From Thermoplasmata archaeon (lineage in GTDB: Archaea; Thermoplasmatota; Thermoplasmata; Lutacidiplasmatales; UBA184): a stretch of 62,196 nt of DNA. Of the stretch, positions 16,751-26,051 are shown piece after piece. The notes beneath the pieces are model-generated. The model did no database searches. It was not told the origin of the DNA and saw nothing but the letters and a program-made list of their open reading frames with translations. Every line of letters begins with the position of its first letter. The stretch's first letter is position 1. The translations under genes were made by a program, and so were the position numbers. The stretch is taken from the NCBI GenBank assembly GCA_027306505.1, contig DAHUZP010000064.1:1-62196 (forward strand), in the 5' to 3' direction.

Positions 16751-17650
16751 CTATGCACGGCGTCCTCGAGCGCTCGCGGTCCCCCGAGGACCAGGGATGG
16801 GGAGTCGGGAGAGGGTCACCGCTGCCTCGTTGGCCGTGGCGATCGCCTCCTCCTCGCCCTGCGGTACGAGCCGGTCGCGGTCGCCGATGGAGTAGACGGC
16901 ACAGACCGCTCCCGCTCGAAGCCCGTAGAGGTTCGAGAGGGTGAAGAGGGTCGCACACTCCATCTCCACTCCGATGACGCCCATCTGTCGGAGGTCCTCG
17001 ATGAGAGCCGGGTTCGAGGGAGGAAGGTAGCCCCGGAACCCGGGCCTGCCCTGCCCTACGTAGAAGGTGTCGAAGGACGCGCTCACCCCTCCGAACGCCC
17101 GAGCCCCTGCTCTGCGGGCCGCCTGAAGGAGCGCGAGATAGGCCTCAGGGTCGGCGGAAGCGGGGTAACCGGCGGGAGCATACGCTAGGCTCGCCCCATC
17201 GAAGCGCACCGTCGCGCGCGGGACCATGAGGTCGCCCCGTCGGATCCCGGGTTGGAGGGCACCGCAGCTCCCGATCCGCAGGAGCGTTCGCACGCCGAGC
17301 GCGGCGAGCTCCTCCACCGTGATGGACATGGCTGGGCCCCCGATGCCGGAGCTCACGACCCCGAGCTCCACCCCACCGAACCGACCGCGATAGCTCACGA
17401 ACTGCCGGCGTCGAGCCAGAGGCTCTGAGGTGTCCCAGCTCGCCGCGATCTTCTGGACGCGGTCGACGTCGCCGGGGACGAGGGCCACGGGAGGGAGGTC
17501 CCCCGGAGCAAGGTCGAGGTGATAGGCTCTCTGAGCCCTAGGCTTCGGGTCGGATCGGATCGTGGAGGCGGGAGCCACTTCTCTACCTCGTGACCCGACC
17601 GCGGCTCTGGTATAGAACGGTCGTCCAAGATGGACGAACGGTCCCCGCAT
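16751..17650 (-). CDS. udp: Uridine phosphorylase-type nucleoside phosphorylase
   Basis: About 299 residues from the ATG at 17650; the longer frame to 17866 has no protein-like sequence. Phosphorylase landmarks are VALVPGDVDRVQKIA at the start of the core, SSGIGGPAMSI, LLRIGSCGALQPGI (phosphate/ribose region), and VIGVEMECATLFTL near the C-terminus. The MEC/MEM run carries the Glu and Met that contact ribose in this fold. The family cleaves uridine with phosphate to uracil and ribose-1-phosphate. Close archaeal relatives may also take other nucleosides, so the substrate is inferred. The 5' region faces the ABC transporter gene divergently, with 240 bp between the starts. Confidence 0.85.
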   Translation of the reverse strand: MRGPFVHLGRPFYTRAAVGSRGREVAPASTIRSDPKPRAQRAYHLDLAPGDLPPVALVPGDVDRVQKIAASWDTSEPLARRRQFVSYRGRFGGVELGVVSSGIGGPAMSITVEELAALGVRTLLRIGSCGALQPGIRRGDLMVPRATVRFDGASLAYAPAGYPASADPEAYLALLQAARRAGARAFGGVSASFDTFYVGQGRPGFRGYLPPSNPALIEDLRQMGVIGVEMECATLFTLSNLYGLRAGAVCAVYSIGDRDRLVPQGEEEAIATANEAAVTLSRLPIPGPRGTASARGRRA

Positions 17651-17889
17651 GGCCGCTCCGCCCGGACCCCAGAGTGAGGCGCCGGAAGGGCTGGTCGACC
17701 CTGCGGTCCCGTCCCTCGTGTCGGCAAGCGGCGGGTTCCCGGACCCAGGCTCCCGGGATGTCGGCACCATCTCCATCCTGTCGTGGATCGGGCGGGCCTC
17801 TCCACCGCGGTGGATCGGGGGTTGTCGTCTGTGGAACGCGAGCGCTTTATCCTGGCGGCTGTGCAAAAGACCGGTCGTTCTACCTTCTA

Positions 17890-19014
17890 ATGTCAGCTAC
17901 CGAGGTGGTTCTGCGCACCGAAGACCTGGGGTACGCCTACCAGACGGGTCGCTTCGCCCTGCGCCACCTCAACATCGACCTCCACCGCGGGGAGATCCTG
18001 GGTCTGCTCGGTCGCAACGGGGCGGGCAAGACCACCACCGTCCGGGTCCTCACTACGCTCCTCCCGCCGACTGAGGGGACCGCCTGGGTCCTTGGGCAGG
18101 ACGTTCGGACGGCGGGCCGGGCCCTGCGCGCCCGCCTCGGGGTCGTCCTGCAGTCGGAATCCTTGGACTTCGTGACCGTCGAGAGGAACCTGGTCCTCTA
18201 CGCGTTCATGTGGGGCGTCCCACGTGAGACGGCGAAGGCTCGTTCCGAGGAGATGCTCGAGCTCTTCGAGCTTGGTGCGGTCCGTCATCGCAAGCCCTGG
18301 GCGCTCTCCGGGGGGGAACGCCGACGGTTCCAGGTCGCGCGTGAGCTCATGCACGACATGGACATCCTCTTCCTCGATGAGCCCACGGTGGGCCTGGACG
18401 CGTTCTCGCGGCGGCGCATCCTCCGCTACCTTCGCGAGCGGGCCCAGGGGGGGCTCTCCATCATGTTCACCACGCACATCCTGCACGAGGCGGACACGCT
18501 CTGCGACCGGATCGCGGTGCTGCGCGAGGGCTCGCTGCTCGCCTTGGACACCCCGGAAGTCCTCAAGAAGCGCTACGGTGGCGCCCGGGAGGTTCGGGTG
18601 AGATTCGAGCGGTCCCTTGCGCTCCCTCTGGTCGCAGAGTTCGAGCGCGGCCTCTCCGAGCGAGGCGTCAGCCTGCGGACCTTGGAGGGGGGGGACCGGC
18701 CCGGCACCCCACGGGAGGAGTTCGTCTTCCGGTCCCAACGGGTGGAAGGTCTGCTGCCGTGGATCTCGGGATGGGCGTCCTCTCGCTCGATGGAGATCTC
18801 CTCCCTCTCGGTCAGCGAACCCACGCTGGAAGGAGCCTTCCTGGGCATGCTAGGTGAAGGGGAGGAAGAGGAGGAGCGCGGGCCCGGCGGGTCGGCCCCT
18901 CGCGACGCTGCCCGCCCCACCTCTCCGGAAGCGCTGGAGACCGCCACCTCCGCGCCCGGGGGGGTCGCCCCACCGGTGCCCACCAACGGTCGATTTCCCG
19001 GGAGCCCTCCATGA
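17890..19014 (+). CDS. ABC-2 type transporter ATP-binding protein
   Basis: 374 residues from the ATG at 17890; the upstream frame to 17590 lacks protein character. Walker A is GRNGAGKTTT near residues 42-51, the ABC signature is LSGGERRRF, and Walker B is ILFLDEPTVGLD, followed by a THILHEA H-loop. This is the ATPase of a drug/polysaccharide-type exporter. The C-terminal third includes a degenerate beta region seen in such exporters, and the final 60 residues are low complexity. The gene overlaps the permease start by 4 nt (ATGA), so translation is coupled. Substrate unknown. Confidence 0.92.
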   Translation: MSATEVVLRTEDLGYAYQTGRFALRHLNIDLHRGEILGLLGRNGAGKTTTVRVLTTLLPPTEGTAWVLGQDVRTAGRALRARLGVVLQSESLDFVTVERNLVLYAFMWGVPRETAKARSEEMLELFELGAVRHRKPWALSGGERRRFQVARELMHDMDILFLDEPTVGLDAFSRRRILRYLRERAQGGLSIMFTTHILHEADTLCDRIAVLREGSLLALDTPEVLKKRYGGAREVRVRFERSLALPLVAEFERGLSERGVSLRTLEGGDRPGTPREEFVFRSQRVEGLLPWISGWASSRSMEISSLSVSEPTLEGAFLGMLGEGEEEEERGPGGSAPRDAARPTSPEALETATSAPGGVAPPVPTNGRFPGSPP

Positions 19015-19793
19015 AGCTGGGGCTGCCGCCGGTGCTCCGGCTCGTCGTGCGTAACTTCGCATCCAACTTCGATCCGTTCAGCGTGGTCGTGCGGTTCGGC
19101 CAACCCGCGATGACCATCGTGGTCCTGGGCACCATGTTCAGTACGATCGTCCATTCGTCCTCGCTCGGCGGGAGCACCTCCTACACCGCCTTCCTGGTAC
19201 CGGGGATGGTCGCCTTCCAGATGGTCTCGGGCGGGGTGGTCTCCGGCAACCTGTTCTGGCTCGACCGTAGATGGTCCATGGTCGAGCAGATCTTCTCCGG
19301 TCCTTTCCTGCGCTCGGAGTACCTTGCAGGGCTGGTCCTCACGACGCTCCTCTTCTCGATGGTGGGCGTGGGCGTGATGGTCGCGGTGGCGGTGCCCTTC
19401 ATCGGGCTCCCGGCCCTCTCGCTCCTCTCGATCTTGACCGTCCTTGCGACGGTCGGTGTGGGAGGGATATTCTTCGCCGGCCTCCTCATCGCCCTGGGGA
19501 CGCGCCTCCGCTCGGCGAACGCCTACTTCTCGATCCAGTCGTTCCTTCAGCTCTTCCTGATTTTCCTCTCCACGGTCTACTATCCGGTAGGCCCCGGGAC
19601 CCCGAAAGCGCTCGCGTGGATCCTCAACGGCAATCCGCTGAGCTTCGCCGCGAACACCACCCGTGACGCGTTCAGGGGTACGCTCACCTCCACCGACGCC
19701 ATGAACCTCGCGATCCTGGCGGCGCTCGCCCTCGCCGCCTTCCTAGCGGCCGTGATCGGCTTCCGTCGGATGAACCTGGGCCCCATCCAGTAG
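19011..19793 (+). CDS. ABC-2 type transporter permease
   Basis: 260 residues with about six membrane segments, including a long re-entrant region near FLVPGMVAFQMVSGG. The GTRLRSANAYFSIQ loop and FLSTVYYPVG before the last helices are typical of ABC-2 membrane proteins paired with the ATPase upstream. It acts as the membrane pore of the exporter and ends in TAG. The substrate cannot be told from sequence. Start and coupling come from the ATGA overlap with the upstream gene. Confidence 0.88.
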   Translation: MKLGLPPVLRLVVRNFASNFDPFSVVVRFGQPAMTIVVLGTMFSTIVHSSSLGGSTSYTAFLVPGMVAFQMVSGGVVSGNLFWLDRRWSMVEQIFSGPFLRSEYLAGLVLTTLLFSMVGVGVMVAVAVPFIGLPALSLLSILTVLATVGVGGIFFAGLLIALGTRLRSANAYFSIQSFLQLFLIFLSTVYYPVGPGTPKALAWILNGNPLSFAANTTRDAFRGTLTSTDAMNLAILAALALAAFLAAVIGFRRMNLGPIQ

Positions 19794-19856
19794 CGGGTCC
19801 TGGACCGTGCCCGTGCGTAGCCATGTCAGGGTGTAGCCAGCGCCACCAAAACGTTC

Positions 19857-20438
19857 ATGCTGGACCTTCCGTTCCGGGAGACTCTGGGAAGGTACCTTGA
19901 CATGCCCGCGCGATCCGTAAAGAGAAAGACCCCACCCACCGAAAGCACCCCCACCCCAGCCCTCACTCCCTCTTCGGAGAGCCCCCCGCGGTCATCGATG
20001 CTCCAACAGAGCCTGGTGGCCTGGGACCGATTTGCCCGGGACACCGGCGCTACGGCGACGGAGTTCCTTCGCCGCTTTTCGGAGGAGCAGCGCCGAGCCT
20101 ACGGCTCCTGGATGCGCGCGGTGAACGAGGCGTCCCAACCCTCGACCCCCGCTCCCACCCGCCGAGAGGAGGTCCGTTCCCGCTTGGAGGAGTGGAACCG
20201 CCGGACCGAGGAGATCGACCGCTCGCTGCGAGAGGCGATCCTCGCCTCTGCCCAGCCTCAGCGGGACCTGATGGACCTCTGGGTCCGTTCCCTCTTCCCG
20301 AGCCGCCCCGCTTCCGCAGGTACTTCCCGGCAGGAGGACCGACCGAAAGGGGAGGCGCCCCCCGTCGCTTCGACCGTTCCCTCCGAACCGACCCCGTCCT
20401 CTGCGCAGGGACGGCGCTGGATCGAGCGGCACCTCTAA
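19857..20438 (+). CDS. Helical protein of phasin/PhaE-like character
   Basis: 193 residues from ATG 19857. A second start at 19902 (MPARSVKRK) is a good alternative, with AAGG about 9 nt before it. The chain has a Pro/Ser/Thr-rich N-terminal third and a long charged helical region (LVAWDRFARDTGATATEFLRRF, then RRAYGSWMRAV). Another helix with repeated Arg/Glu comes next (RRTEEIDRSLREAILA). This recalls phasin-like or PhaE-type proteins, but I cannot confirm it and see no polyhydroxyalkanoate synthase nearby. It may instead be a generic coiled-coil protein. Confidence 0.55.
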   Translation: MLDLPFRETLGRYLDMPARSVKRKTPPTESTPTPALTPSSESPPRSSMLQQSLVAWDRFARDTGATATEFLRRFSEEQRRAYGSWMRAVNEASQPSTPAPTRREEVRSRLEEWNRRTEEIDRSLREAILASAQPQRDLMDLWVRSLFPSRPASAGTSRQEDRPKGEAPPVASTVPSEPTPSSAQGRRWIERHL

Positions 20439-20575
20439 CGGCCGCCGTTGGGCCTTTGGGCGCGGGCACCCGTCATCGCGTCCACCGGGACCCATCTCCC
20501 GGAATCGCGAGGGGCTAGGTCAAGCGGGGGGAACCGCCGCGTCATCCCCCTCCTCGCGAATGGAGGGGAGCAGGA

Positions 20576-21130
20576 GTGAGCCCGAACATGGCCGCGCCCT
20601 CCAAACTGACCCCGACCGGGCATGCGCCGTCCGCACCGCGATCCTCCACCACGACGCCGAGACCGACGACGGCCGTCCATCATCACGTGGACCCGATCGT
20701 AAGGGACGTGATGTCCCCAAGACTGGTGGCCTGCGAGAAGAGCGAGAGTTGCCGGGAGGTCGCCCGGAAGATGCGGGAGCACGATATCGGGGTCCTTCCC
20801 GTCCTGGAGAACGGCCGTGCGGTGGGCGTGATCACCGACCGGGACCTCGTCGTACGCCACGTGGCGGAGGGAGGGCGAACCTCGGAGAGGACACCGGTCG
20901 GGTCGTTGATGACGGAAAGGGTCGTCTCGGTCCGCCCCTCTGCGCCGCTAGGGGTCGCCCTGCGGGCGATGAAGGAGAACGGGGTACGGCGCCTCCTTGT
21001 GGTGGAGGGCGAGGTCCCCCAGGGGATCCTCACCCTGGACGACATCCTCGTGAGGGTCGGACGGAGCCGTGACGTGGGCAAGGTCGTGGACGACGTGCTA
21101 GCCCAGTACCCGCTTCGCCACTGGCCCTAG
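20576..21130 (+). CDS. Two-CBS-domain protein
   Basis: 184 residues. After a low-complexity N-terminus of about 38 residues come two CBS repeats: VRDVMSPRLVACEKSES with GVLPVLENGRAVGVITDRDL, then VGSLMTERVVSVRPSAP with RRLLVVEGEVPQGILTLDD. CBS pairs bind adenine nucleotides and usually control a partner; none is fused here. GTG start is preceded by a GGAGCAGGA purine run. It ends in TAG, overlapping the convergent aminotransferase gene by 4 nt. Confidence 0.88.
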   Translation: MSPNMAAPSKLTPTGHAPSAPRSSTTTPRPTTAVHHHVDPIVRDVMSPRLVACEKSESCREVARKMREHDIGVLPVLENGRAVGVITDRDLVVRHVAEGGRTSERTPVGSLMTERVVSVRPSAPLGVALRAMKENGVRRLLVVEGEVPQGILTLDDILVRVGRSRDVGKVVDDVLAQYPLRHWP

Positions 21131-22110
21131 CGGGGGCGCTCCCGACGCTGCGGTCGCCCCCGGCCTCGCACGTTGGTCCGGGTGCGGTCCCGAGCACGCG
21201 CTGCCGGCCGAGACCCTCGCCCTTGGGCAGGGTGAGGCCCCTCCCCCGCGCCTTCAAGGCGCAGCGACGCTTGCCGGAGGGCCTCCCAGAGTGAGCGACC
21301 GAGCTCTCCGAGCTCGCCAGAGTCAGGACCCACCCTCCTCCCATCCACTTCGCTCACCGGCACGATCCCAAGGAGTGAGGAGGTGAGGAGCACCTCGTCG
21401 GCTTGGAACAGCTCCTGGGGCAAGATTGGGCGGTCCGCGACCGGCCGACCGACCCTCCGTGCCTCCCGCAACGCGAGGGTCCGTGTCGTGCCGGCAAGGG
21501 CCCCCGACCGTGGACCGGGGGCGATGACTCTTCGACCTTTGCTGATGATCAAGTTCGAGCGTGTCCCTTCGACGAACCTCCCTGAGGCGTCCCGTAGCAG
21601 GGCTTCCTCCCAGCCTCGGCGGCGCGCCGCTCGGAGGGCGAAAGTGAGCGCGCCTCGTCCCAGCCACTTGGGAGGGCCCCTGGCCCCCCCCGGCCCCGCC
21701 TCATTTCCCGGGTGCCGTAGGACGGAGGACCCTACTCGGACCCCTGAGCGGCGCTCCTTCCATCCCTCCGTTCGGAGCGCGTGGAGCACCACCAACACGT
21801 GGGCACGGGACCGCCCTTCGAGGAGGGCGAGGCGGAGGACGCACGGCCGCTCTCGTATCTTCCTAGTGCGGAGCAGCCTTCGGACGTGACGTTCCAACCA
21901 GCCGGCCGTCGGAAGCCCTTGCAGCCCGATCGTGCGGGCCCCGTAGAGCAATCGACGCAGGTGAGCGTCTAGAAGAAAGGGCTCCCCGTCGAAGGTCCGC
22001 AGCGTCTCGAAGACCCCGTCCCCGGTGCGCAGGGCGTCGACGAGAGGGACCCGGCCCTCGGCCATCCATTGGCCGTCCCACCAGACCTCCCCCGTCTCGT
22101 CTTCGCTCAT
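21127..22110 (-). CDS. Class IV aminotransferase (aminodeoxychorismate lyase or branched-chain type)
   Basis: 327 residues. PLP landmarks are VPLVDALRTGDGVFETLRTF at the N-terminus, a possible PLP Lys in GPPKWLGRG, the EALLRDASGRFVEGTRSNL run that surrounds the phosphate, and LAGTTRT further on. The last 40 residues are Arg/Pro/Gly-rich and probably disordered. PabC and branched-chain aminotransferases share these motifs. The gene follows the fused TrpE/PabB-like protein and overlaps its end by 4 nt, so a role as aminodeoxychorismate lyase in p-aminobenzoate synthesis is attractive. The specific activity is inferred from context. Confidence 0.8.
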   Translation of the reverse strand: MSEDETGEVWWDGQWMAEGRVPLVDALRTGDGVFETLRTFDGEPFLLDAHLRRLLYGARTIGLQGLPTAGWLERHVRRLLRTRKIRERPCVLRLALLEGRSRAHVLVVLHALRTEGWKERRSGVRVGSSVLRHPGNEAGPGGARGPPKWLGRGALTFALRAARRRGWEEALLRDASGRFVEGTRSNLIISKGRRVIAPGPRSGALAGTTRTLALREARRVGRPVADRPILPQELFQADEVLLTSSLLGIVPVSEVDGRRVGPDSGELGELGRSLWEALRQASLRLEGAGEGPHPAQGRGSRPAARARDRTRTNVRGRGRPQRRERPR

Positions 22111-24263
22111 CGTGTCCCGTCCCGAGCGCGCTCGCGCAGGTCTTCCTTGCGTGACCTTCCGCCTCGAGCTCCCTGCCCGCCGAGGGAGAGGAACCGCTCC
22201 AATACATCCATGCCCTGGGGGGTCCGCATGGACTCCGGATGGAACTGCACTCCATAGGTGGGCAGATCCCGGTGCTGGAGCGCCATCGCCTCGCCGGAGG
22301 GAGAACGTGCCGTGACCTCGAGCTCCCTCGGGACACGGTGGGCCACCAAGGAGTGGTAGCGCGCGCCCACGAAGGAGACCGGCAGCCCCTCCAGGATGTC
22401 ATCGGGCAGCCCGGTCTTCTGTCGGCGGATGGTGGTCGCCTTACCGTGCAGGGGTCGTGCGGCAGGCCCGACCTTTCCCCCGTAGGCCTCCACGATCGCC
22501 TGGTGACCGAGACATACGCCCAGCAGGGGCGTGCCCTCGAAGCCTTGGACGGCCTCCACCGTGACCCCTGCGGACCCCGGGGCACCGGGCCCAGGGGATA
22601 GCACGACGTGCGTCGGCCGACCTTTGCGAAGTGCGGCCACCGTCGCCGCGTCGTTTCGGACCACGGTCACCCTTGCCCCGAGCGCGCCGAGATACTGGGC
22701 GAGGTTGTAGGTGAAGGAGTCGTAGTTGTCGATGAGCAGGACCCGACGATCGAAGAACCTCCGAGCGGGGCGGGGGGGAGACCAGGACCCGTGGAGGCGG
22801 GGCGGAACCCACGGATAGGCCGTCGTGGAGGGCCCCCCTGCGGCTCGCAGCAACGCTTCCGCCTTGCGACGGACCTCCTGCCACTCCCTCTCGGGCTGGG
22901 AATCCTGCACGATCCCCGCCCCCGCGTAGAGGTGGGCCTCCGTTCCCCCCTTGGGGAAGATCGCACTTCGGATGAGCAGGTTCCAGCGCATGGCTCCGTC
23001 CAGCGAGAGGAACCCGAGCGAGCCGGTGTAGGCGCCCCGGGGCACCGGTTCCGTCTCGGCGATCACCTCCGTCGCTCGGATCTTGGGCGTACCGGTGATG
23101 GAGGCCCCGGGCATCATCGCCCGGAGGAGCTCCGGCTCTCTCGCCGGCGGCGAGAGGAGCGCCCGCACATTGGAGACCAGGTGCATCACGTGCGAGTAGC
23201 GTTCGACGGTGAGCCACTCGTCCACCTCGACGCTTCCGGCTCTGGACACCCGTCCCAGGTCGTTGCGCGCAAGGTCGACCAGCATGGTGTGCTCCGCGAC
23301 CTCCTTGACGGACCTGCGGAGGGCCCGCTCGTTCCGGACGTCCTTGGCCGCAGGTCCCCGCGGGCGGGTCCCGGCTATCGGCCGGGTCGCCGCGGACCTC
23401 TCCCCGTGTGACGGGGGGGCGACACGGAGCAGAAGCTCCGGGGAACCGGAAACGATGGTCAGGTCTCGCGTTGCGAGCACCCCACCGAAAGGGCTGGGGT
23501 TCACTTGCCGGAGCCTTCCGTAGAGGTCCCAGGGGTCGAGCTCTCGTGCCCGCAGCCGGCGGGCGAGGTTCACCTGATAGACCTCTCCCTGTCGGATCCT
23601 TCGACGCACCTCACGGACCCGTCCCTCGAACCCGCTCCGGGAGAGGTCGCTCTCGATGTGGGGGATGGCCATGGACGTTCCCCTTGCCAAGGTGCCGGGC
23701 ACCGCCTGCCTCGGCAGCGTGGGCGCCACCTCCGAGGCCCTTGTCCCGGAGATCGAAGGGAGGGTAACGAGCCAACGCTCCCCGGGGGTAGGCTCGATGA
23801 GGGCACGGTCGAAGAGGCCCATCCAGAGGTCAGGGACCCCTGGGGGGCCTTCCCGATGGGGGCCCTCCTGCGCTGCCGCCCATTCGTAACCCATGAAGCC
23901 CGCGAGCCCACCCACGAAGGGGAGGGTCTGCGCTCCCCACGGTACCGACGGGACCGGATAGCGGCGAAGCACCTGCTCTAGCGCGGCGGGGGCCCCTCGC
24001 ACCGAGGACGTCACGCCCGAGGGAAGCAGACCCTTGGGGTCGATGGACCTGAGCACGCCGCCCTCAGCTCGGAACCAGAGCTCGGGGTCCCAGGCGAGCA
24101 GCTTCGGCCCAGGGCCCCCGAGCGTCTCGAGCAGGACGAGCGCCTCCGTCCTCGGGGCGAGCGCGCGCGCGAGGAGGTGCAGGGGGAGCTCCCCCGGCAC
24201 GCGCTGGAACTCCGTCCGGCTTCGCACGGCACCCAGGGTACCACCTGTCGGTCCGAGGGTCAC
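22107..24263 (-). CDS. Fused chorismate-amidating synthase: TrpE/PabB-like plus glutamine amidotransferase
   Basis: 718 residues. Part one, about 1-490, is component I, with PIAGTRPRG, DLARNDLGRVS, the Ser/His loop SHVMHLVSNVRA, and GASITGTPKIRA, a Mg/chorismate site set. Part two, from about 510, is a class I glutamine amidotransferase: VLLIDNYDSFTYNLAQYLG, catalytic Cys in LGVCLGHQA, and His/Glu in QFHPES. The order (I then II) matches TrpE-G and PhzE fusions rather than the usual PabA-PabB order. PIAGT has Ala where PabB carries Lys, again TrpE-like. Yet the next gene is PabC-like. It could be anthranilate synthase or aminodeoxychorismate synthase. No other trp gene is here. Confidence 0.85.
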   Translation of the reverse strand: MTLGPTGGTLGAVRSRTEFQRVPGELPLHLLARALAPRTEALVLLETLGGPGPKLLAWDPELWFRAEGGVLRSIDPKGLLPSGVTSSVRGAPAALEQVLRRYPVPSVPWGAQTLPFVGGLAGFMGYEWAAAQEGPHREGPPGVPDLWMGLFDRALIEPTPGERWLVTLPSISGTRASEVAPTLPRQAVPGTLARGTSMAIPHIESDLSRSGFEGRVREVRRRIRQGEVYQVNLARRLRARELDPWDLYGRLRQVNPSPFGGVLATRDLTIVSGSPELLLRVAPPSHGERSAATRPIAGTRPRGPAAKDVRNERALRRSVKEVAEHTMLVDLARNDLGRVSRAGSVEVDEWLTVERYSHVMHLVSNVRALLSPPAREPELLRAMMPGASITGTPKIRATEVIAETEPVPRGAYTGSLGFLSLDGAMRWNLLIRSAIFPKGGTEAHLYAGAGIVQDSQPEREWQEVRRKAEALLRAAGGPSTTAYPWVPPRLHGSWSPPRPARRFFDRRVLLIDNYDSFTYNLAQYLGALGARVTVVRNDAATVAALRKGRPTHVVLSPGPGAPGSAGVTVEAVQGFEGTPLLGVCLGHQAIVEAYGGKVGPAARPLHGKATTIRRQKTGLPDDILEGLPVSFVGARYHSLVAHRVPRELEVTARSPSGEAMALQHRDLPTYGVQFHPESMRTPQGMDVLERFLSLGGQGARGGRSRKEDLRERARDGTR

Positions 24264-24342
24264 CCGGGATATGGAGGGAGCGCCCCGCTGAAGGAGGCAC
24301 CGAAGGACCGGGCCTGGGCCCCTCCTCTCTCCCTCCGCACCT

Positions 24343-24966
24343 TCAGAAGTTCACGTGGCCGCTCGCCAGGTTGGCCATCACGAAGATGAGCACCACCTGG
24401 AAGACCGCCTGGACCCCGGCGAGCCTCGCGTTGAGGAGGCCGATCCTTCCGACCCGTGCGATGTCCGGCCGCGCTCGTCGGAGCTCCAGGACGATCCGCA
24501 CCGAATTGGGCAAGAAGAGCCCAAAGCCCTGGACCGTGAGCAGGACGACGAGGATCCCGGCGACCTGGATCGTGAGGTAGCCGAGGTTGAAGATCCCCTC
24601 GGAGGCAGCAAGGTAGATGCCGGCGGTGACCGCGACCGCGGCAAGGGCGGGCAGGAGGAACAGGGTGGTGGGAACGAGCCGCTGGACGAATTGCGCACGG
24701 AGGGGAGGATCGAGCCGTCGCAGGATGGGGCCGATGACGATCCCCATCGAAACGTCAAACCCGGTCCAGAGGGCCCCGCTCATCACGTGGACGTAGTCGA
24801 GATAGAGGGCGCTCCTGGAGGCGAGCGCGGCCACAAGCGCCACCACGGGGACCAGGACGAAGAGCGGCGCCCTCCAGGTGAGGATCGGGACAGCTGGGAG
24901 CGCCGCGGTCCCTGAGGGTGGCGGCGCTGCCGGTCCGCCCCCCATGTTGCCCACATCGTTCGACAT
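24343..24966 (-). CDS. CopD-like multi-pass membrane protein
   Basis: 207 residues from the ATG at 24966. Five or so hydrophobic helices follow a Pro/Ala N-terminus. The motif YVHVMSGALWTGFD, with a membrane His just before a helix, and the later LLNARLAGVQAVFQ match CopD/DUF2269-like membrane proteins, in which such His residues may bind copper or heme. That assignment is by pattern only. The next gene on the plus strand (25163) is divergent. The ATG has no strong Shine-Dalgarno. A start 18 nt upstream (24984) is possible. Confidence 0.6.
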   Translation of the reverse strand: MSNDVGNMGGGPAAPPPSGTAALPAVPILTWRAPLFVLVPVVALVAALASRSALYLDYVHVMSGALWTGFDVSMGIVIGPILRRLDPPLRAQFVQRLVPTTLFLLPALAAVAVTAGIYLAASEGIFNLGYLTIQVAGILVVLLTVQGFGLFLPNSVRIVLELRRARPDIARVGRIGLLNARLAGVQAVFQVVLIFVMANLASGHVNF

Positions 24967-25122
24967 CGGTGATCGGGATAGCATGCCAACTGTGCTTTGA
25001 GGCCTGCTTTCCGCGAAATGAGCGTCCGGCCCCGGAGACCCGCCGGCCCGACCACCTCGGCTGGTCCCGCGGTGCTCGCTCTCGTCGCGCTTGTCGTGCA
25101 GGCCCACCCGCGGTGGCGCCCT

Positions 25123-25130
25123 CTTATACT
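25123..25130 (+). promoter_or_regulatory. TATA box of the PAP2-like gene
   Basis: CTTATACT at 25123-25130 is about 33-40 nt upstream of the ATG at 25163, predicting a transcript start roughly 10 nt before the start codon. It is an A/T island in GC-rich sequence. Confidence 0.5.
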
Positions 25131-25162
25131 TGACCGGCGAACGGGCCTCGCGGAGACGACCG

Positions 25163-25801
25163 ATGCCGGATCTCCCACCCCCGAGCCCTTCCGCCCCTCG
25201 CCACGGGGGTGGTGCGGCGAGGTTCGCATCGGCCGTGACCCTGCTCACCTTCGCACCGGTGCTCGCCGTCCCGGTCTTCTACTTCCTCGTGGAGCTGCAG
25301 GCGCCCGGCGCGGAGCTCACAGGTGACCTCCTGACCGCCTTGCTCTTCGGAGGTCTGCTGCCCATCCTGGTGGTGGTGGCCTGGAGCCGCCTGCGCGGAC
25401 AGGAGCTCGACTTCCCCGTCCGTGAGAGCAGGAAGGTCCTCCTCCCTTCCGTCGCCGCGATCTACGTGCTTGGCGCGATCGCGCTCTCGCTCCTCGCCGC
25501 GCCTTTCTGGGTCGTGCTGCTCATGGCCGGGTACGCCGGCAACACGGCGCTCGTCGCCCTGCTCAACTTCCGGTGGAAGGTGAGCGTCCACACGACCGGG
25601 GTCGCCGGTCCCGCCTCCTTCCTTCTCTTTCTCTCCCTGTCCGCGTCCCTCCTCCTCTTCGCGCTGCTCCCCCTTGTGGGCTGGAGCCGGTGGCGTCTGC
25701 AACGCCACTCCCTTGCCGAGCTGGTGACGGGAGCGTGTCTCGGGGCCCTCGCGTCCATGGGTCAGGTCCTGATCTCCTTGCACGTGGGCGTTCCGGTGTG
25801 A
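25163..25801 (+). CDS. PAP2-like membrane phosphatase family protein
   Basis: 212 residues with about six hydrophobic helices and a Pro-rich N-terminus. Phosphatase-like landmarks are degenerate but in order: FPVRESRK early, KVSVHTTGVAGP in the middle (near the PSGH position), and RWRLQRHSLAELVTGACLG late (near the SR-x5-H-x3-D position, here with Glu). Archaeal PAP2-like proteins with such loosened motifs are common. Whether it dephosphorylates a lipid carrier such as dolichyl pyrophosphate cannot be told. The ATG at 25163 has a TATA box at 25123. Confidence 0.65.
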   Translation: MPDLPPPSPSAPRHGGGAARFASAVTLLTFAPVLAVPVFYFLVELQAPGAELTGDLLTALLFGGLLPILVVVAWSRLRGQELDFPVRESRKVLLPSVAAIYVLGAIALSLLAAPFWVVLLMAGYAGNTALVALLNFRWKVSVHTTGVAGPASFLLFLSLSASLLLFALLPLVGWSRWRLQRHSLAELVTGACLGALASMGQVLISLHVGVPV

Positions 25802-26051
25802 CGCTCATCAGGCACGGCTCGTGCGGTCGGAAGCGGGCGGTTATACGCCAGGGGCAAGGCCTCGGTGGGTCTCCCTCTCGACCGAGGCCTCTTCGAGAAG
25901 GGAGGGCGCGCGCGGCGCCGGTCACACCGCGCCTCCAGGTCCCTATGCCCCGGGACCAGGCGAACGGCCCATCGCGCTTCGGGCGTAATCCGCACCGCCG
26001 CCCGCTCGTCCTCCTTCCCGCGTCGCAAGTCGCTGCGCGCGGGAGGCTCGC

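Noticed and set aside
14618-17188. 856-residue plus-strand ORF across the Kelch gene and udp
   Set aside because: Arg/Gly/Val composition typical of an antisense frame; the minus strand encodes clear repeats and a phosphorylase.
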